Assembly (NCBI RefSeq): GCF_027213965.1
Contig: NZ_JAPWGX010000003.1
Location: 620,001-684,000, forward strand
Reading direction: 5' to 3'
DNA from: Maritalea porphyrae
Lineage (GTDB): Bacteria > Pseudomonadota > Alphaproteobacteria > Rhizobiales > Devosiaceae
DNA: 64,000 nucleotides
Shown here: positions 61,354 to 64,000 of the stretch, piece after piece
How positions within the stretch are numbered: position 1 is the first letter of the stretch
Layout: each line of letters opens with the position of its first letter
Program-made: the position numbers and the translations under genes
Notes under the pieces: generated by a model
Database searches by the model: none
What the model was told of the DNA's origin: nothing
The model's input: the letters and a program-made list of their open reading frames with translations, nothing else

Positions 61354-64000
61354 CTACGCGTCAGTTGCCGCCAGTTTTGCCAGCTGTGTTAGGATTCTTG
61401 CTGCCCCCATCAATTTCTTATTGGCGTCAGGCCAATTACGCGAAAATACTAACTTCTGGTCCGGGCGCACTTTAGCGTGTTCTCTTTTATCTGCAACCAT
61501 TTGCACCAATCCATGTGGATTAGGGAACATACCATTGCGCAATGTGATTACAGCGCCTTTTGGTCCAGCATCCACTTTTTCAACATTTGCGGTGCGGCAG
61601 AGTGATTTAACCAGAACAATTTTGAGCAAGTGTTGGACTTCTTCAGGGAGTGGTCCAAATCGATCGATCAATTCGGCTCCAAACGCATTGATCTCGGCGG
61701 ATTCTGTTAGATCTCCCAAACGGCGATAGAGCTGCATGCGAACCTGCAAATCCGGAACGTAAGCCTCTGGAATCATTACAGGCATGCCCAATGATATCTG
61801 CGGCGACCATTTGCCGTCGTCCTCGTCCATATCACCGCCAGATTTGAGCGTTGCAACTGCTTCTTCAAGCATTGCTTGATAGAGTTCAAACCCAACTTCT
61901 TTAATGTGGCCCGATTGCTCTTCCCCAAGGATATTGCCGGCACCCCGAATATCAAGGTCGTGACTTGCCAGTTGGAAACCAGCACCCAAGCTATCCAGCG
62001 ATTGCAGCACTGTGAGCCGGCGCGTTGCCATGTCCGTTAGTTTTTGATGAGTTGGTGTTGTGAACAGCGCATAGGCGCGGATTTTAGAACGCCCAATTCG
62101 CCCGCGAATTTGGTGCAATTGGGAAAGTCCAAAATTGTCGGCGCGGTGGACAATGAGCGTGTTGGCGGTTGGAATGTCCAACCCAGATTCTACGATGGTG
62201 GTGGCAATTAGCACATCGAATTTGCCGTCATAGAAGGCATTCATAATGTCGTCGAGTTCACTTGGTGGCATTTGCCCATTGGCAACCACATAGCTGACTT
62301 CTGGCACTTGCTCATCCAAAAAGCGTACAATTTCTGCCTGATCCTTGATGCGGGGAACCACATAAAAAGACTGCCCGCCCCGGTATTTTTCACGCAATAA
62401 CGCCTCGCGCACCACCAAAGGATCGAACGGCAAAACGAAACTACGTACTGAGAGCCGATCCACTGGCGGTGTGGCCAAAAGCGATAGGTCTCGCACGCCG
62501 GTTAGTGCAAGCTGGAGCGTTCTTGGAATTGGCGTGGCTGAAAGCGTTAAAACGTGAACGCTCGATTTGAGTTCTTTCAGGCGCTCTTTGTGTCCAACAC
62601 CAAAGTGCTGCTCTTCATCGATAACAAGCAAACCTAAGTCTTTGAACTTTATCGTTTTTGCCAGCAAAGCATGGGTACCGATAACGATATCAACACTGCC
62701 ATCGGTCAGACCGTCTTTAGTGAGTTTGAGTTCTTTCGCGCTCACCAAACGGGAGGCTTGGCGCACCCGAACCGGCAAATCCGCGAAACGTTCCGAGAAT
62801 GTTTTGAAATGCTGACGCGCCAAAAGCGTTGTTGGCACAACAATGGCCACTTGTTTGCCAGAAAGCGCGACAGCGAATGCCGCGCGCAGCGCAACTTCAG
62901 TTTTACCAAAGCCAACGTCCCCACAAACAAGGCGATCCATCACGCGGCCAGTTGAAAGGTCGTCAAATATCGCATCAATCGCCGTTAATTGATCTTCTGT
63001 CTCCTCATAAGGGAAACGAGCACAGAACTCTTCATAAACGCCCATCTGCGGTTCGACCACATCGCCTTTGGACATGGTGCGGGCCGCTGCAATTTGGATG
63101 AGCTGTTCCGCCATTTCGCGGATGCGCTTTTTCAGCTTGGCTTTCTTTGCCTGCCACGCAACGCCGCCAAGTTTATCCAAAATGCCATCACCGGCATCCG
63201 ATCCATATCGCGAGAGCAGCTCGATATTTTCAACAGGCAAGTAAAGGCGGTCGTTTTTGGAATAGGCAATTTCAACACAATCGTGCGGGGCACCCATAAC
63301 GTCGATCGCCTTCAGGCCGACAAAACGGCCGATACCGTGATCTACGTGCACCACCAAGTCGCCAGACGCCAACCCGGTTGCCTCGGTAAGCGCCTCTCCC
63401 CCTTTTCGGCGTTTAGACGCGCGAATGATGCGTTCGCCAAGAATGTCTTGTTCTGACAAGACCAAAAGATCTTTGGTTTCAAAGCCACTTTCAAGGCCCA
63501 GAACAATAAGACCGACTTCGCCAATATTTAGGGTTTTGACTTGGGGCCAGTGCTCAATAAGTTTTGTTTTTGTGACGTCGTGATCTTTGAGCACCTGTGC
63601 CATGCGGTCGCGCGTGCCTTGGGTCCAACACGCAATAACGACTTGTTTTTTTGCGCGTGCTCCTGCTTTTGCAGTATCTATGACCGCCTCAAACAGATTT
63701 ATGCTGTCCGATTGCCGCTCTTTTGAAAAATTAGGGGCAAGTTGACCTTCTCGGTTTTCATTTGAAAGCAACCCGCTGTCCAAAGTCGCAAACGGCGTGA
63801 TTTGAACAACATCTCCCGGGTTGGCCAAAGCCAGATCGTCGCCCAATTGGTACAGCCGATCTGCTGGCAAAGGTTTATAAACAGTGCCTGCATCACCTTC
63901 TTCAAAGGCTTCGCGGCGCGCTTCATAATAGTCTGAGATTTGAACGCGACGCTCTGCGATGGCCTGATTGACTTGCTCATCCAACACAAGTGGTGCTTCG
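61354..64000 (-). CDS. mfd: Transcription-repair coupling factor Mfd (C-terminal part, cut by window edge)
   Basis: Superfamily 2 translocase that removes stalled RNA polymerase at DNA lesions and recruits UvrA. About 880 codons are inside the window; the N-terminal UvrB-like part lies beyond position 64000. Visible regions in order: the end of domain 3, the polymerase-interacting CarD-like domain (LVVHVDHGIGRFVGLKAIDV), the helicase motifs (CGDVGFGKTEVALRAAF, VVPTTLLARQHFKTF, VIDEEQHFGVGHKERLK, TLSATPIPRTLQLAL, TTIVESGLDIPTANTLIV, QIRGRIGRSKIRAYA), and the C-terminal domain 7. No break in the frame is seen. Confidence 0.95.
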   Translation of the reverse strand, partial: EAPLVLDEQVNQAIAERRVQISDYYEARREAFEEGDAGTVYKPLPADRLYQLGDDLALANPGDVVQITPFATLDSGLLSNENREGQLAPNFSKERQSDSINLFEAVIDTAKAGARAKKQVVIACWTQGTRDRMAQVLKDHDVTKTKLIEHWPQVKTLNIGEVGLIVLGLESGFETKDLLVLSEQDILGERIIRASKRRKGGEALTEATGLASGDLVVHVDHGIGRFVGLKAIDVMGAPHDCVEIAYSKNDRLYLPVENIELLSRYGSDAGDGILDKLGGVAWQAKKAKLKKRIREMAEQLIQIAAARTMSKGDVVEPQMGVYEEFCARFPYEETEDQLTAIDAIFDDLSTGRVMDRLVCGDVGFGKTEVALRAAFAVALSGKQVAIVVPTTLLARQHFKTFSERFADLPVRVRQASRLVSAKELKLTKDGLTDGSVDIVIGTHALLAKTIKFKDLGLLVIDEEQHFGVGHKERLKELKSSVHVLTLSATPIPRTLQLALTGVRDLSLLATPPVDRLSVRSFVLPFDPLVVREALLREKYRGGQSFYVVPRIKDQAEIVRFLDEQVPEVSYVVANGQMPPSELDDIMNAFYDGKFDVLIATTIVESGLDIPTANTLIVHRADNFGLSQLHQIRGRIGRSKIRAYALFTTPTHQKLTDMATRRLTVLQSLDSLGAGFQLASHDLDIRGAGNILGEEQSGHIKEVGFELYQAMLEEAVATLKSGGDMDEDDGKWSPQISLGMPVMIPEAYVPDLQVRMQLYRRLGDLTESAEINAFGAELIDRFGPLPEEVQHLLKIVLVKSLCRTANVEKVDAGPKGAVITLRNGMFPNPHGLVQMVADKREHAKVRPDQKLVFSRNWPDANKKLMGAARILTQLAKLAATDA

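Overview
The window is a 64 kb piece of an alphaproteobacterial chromosome with roughly even base composition. Gene content and order point to Hyphomicrobiales (Rhizobiales). Three gene neighbourhoods support this: eno-ftsB-pdhABC-lpd-lipA-ratA-cinA-ispDF-dusB-ntrBC-ntrYX-trkAH-hfq-hflX-mazG, metG-holB-tmk-dacA-rlpA, and an invasion-associated-locus-B protein. A marine, lower-GC member such as a Devosiaceae/Maritalea-like organism is a guess only. There is no phage, insertion sequence, CRISPR array or plasmid gene. The window is almost entirely core chromosome and densely packed, with many 1-8 bp gene overlaps.

Layout. 0-5.5 kb: a PpiD-like chaperone followed by trpE-trpG on the minus strand, divergent from tpiA and secG. 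5.5-13.1 kb: pyrG, a DUF4169 protein, an uncharacterised ATP-grasp-like protein, a 1.2 kb gene-free stretch packed with dispersed palindromic repeats, a nitrilase-family amidase, a rhodanese, enolase and a VOC protein. 13.2-21.1 kb: ftsB, then the pyruvate dehydrogenase genes (E1 alpha, E1 beta with its own lipoyl domain, E2, E3) with a GDSL hydrolase inserted, then lipoyl synthase, which makes the cofactor of that complex. 21.1-33.5 kb: cinA and ispDF, then dusB, the two nitrogen-type two-component systems NtrBC and NtrYX, the Trk potassium system and hfq. 33.5-43.8 kb: hflX, mazG and a minus-strand housekeeping run (PhnP-like hydrolase, tatD, metG, holB, tmk, dacA, rlpA).

44.0-54.6 kb is a one-carbon region. 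A plus-strand operon encodes a methionine synthase split into separate proteins: homocysteine methyltransferase, corrinoid protein, methyl-THF:corrinoid methyltransferase and a RamA-like Fe-S reactivase. A DUF1638 protein and a PF13769-like protein lie in the middle. It is opposed by fhs, the three-subunit 5-oxoprolinase genes pxpB-pxpC-pxpA, and folD. Fhs and FolD make and interconvert the folate C1 units that the split synthase would use after reduction by a MetF encoded elsewhere.

54.7-58.1 kb holds a little-characterised envelope cluster: a membrane-anchored VWA-like fragment, a VWA lipoprotein with a solute-binding-like N-terminal half, a two-TM helical protein and a divergent small helical protein. 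58.2-64 kb: tRNA-Ser(TGA), a TerC protein, a UbiH-family hydroxylase, an IalB protein and the C-terminal part of mfd, cut by the window edge.

The observations I find most worth following are three. First, the split methionine synthase has a strongly acidic N-terminal tail on the corrinoid protein and strongly basic C-terminal tails on three of its partners. Second, the VWA/solute-binding envelope cluster has no function I can name. Third, the repeat-rich intergenic block contains a hairpin array whose last unit has a changed but still complementary stem. All functional statements come from reading motifs; no database search was run.
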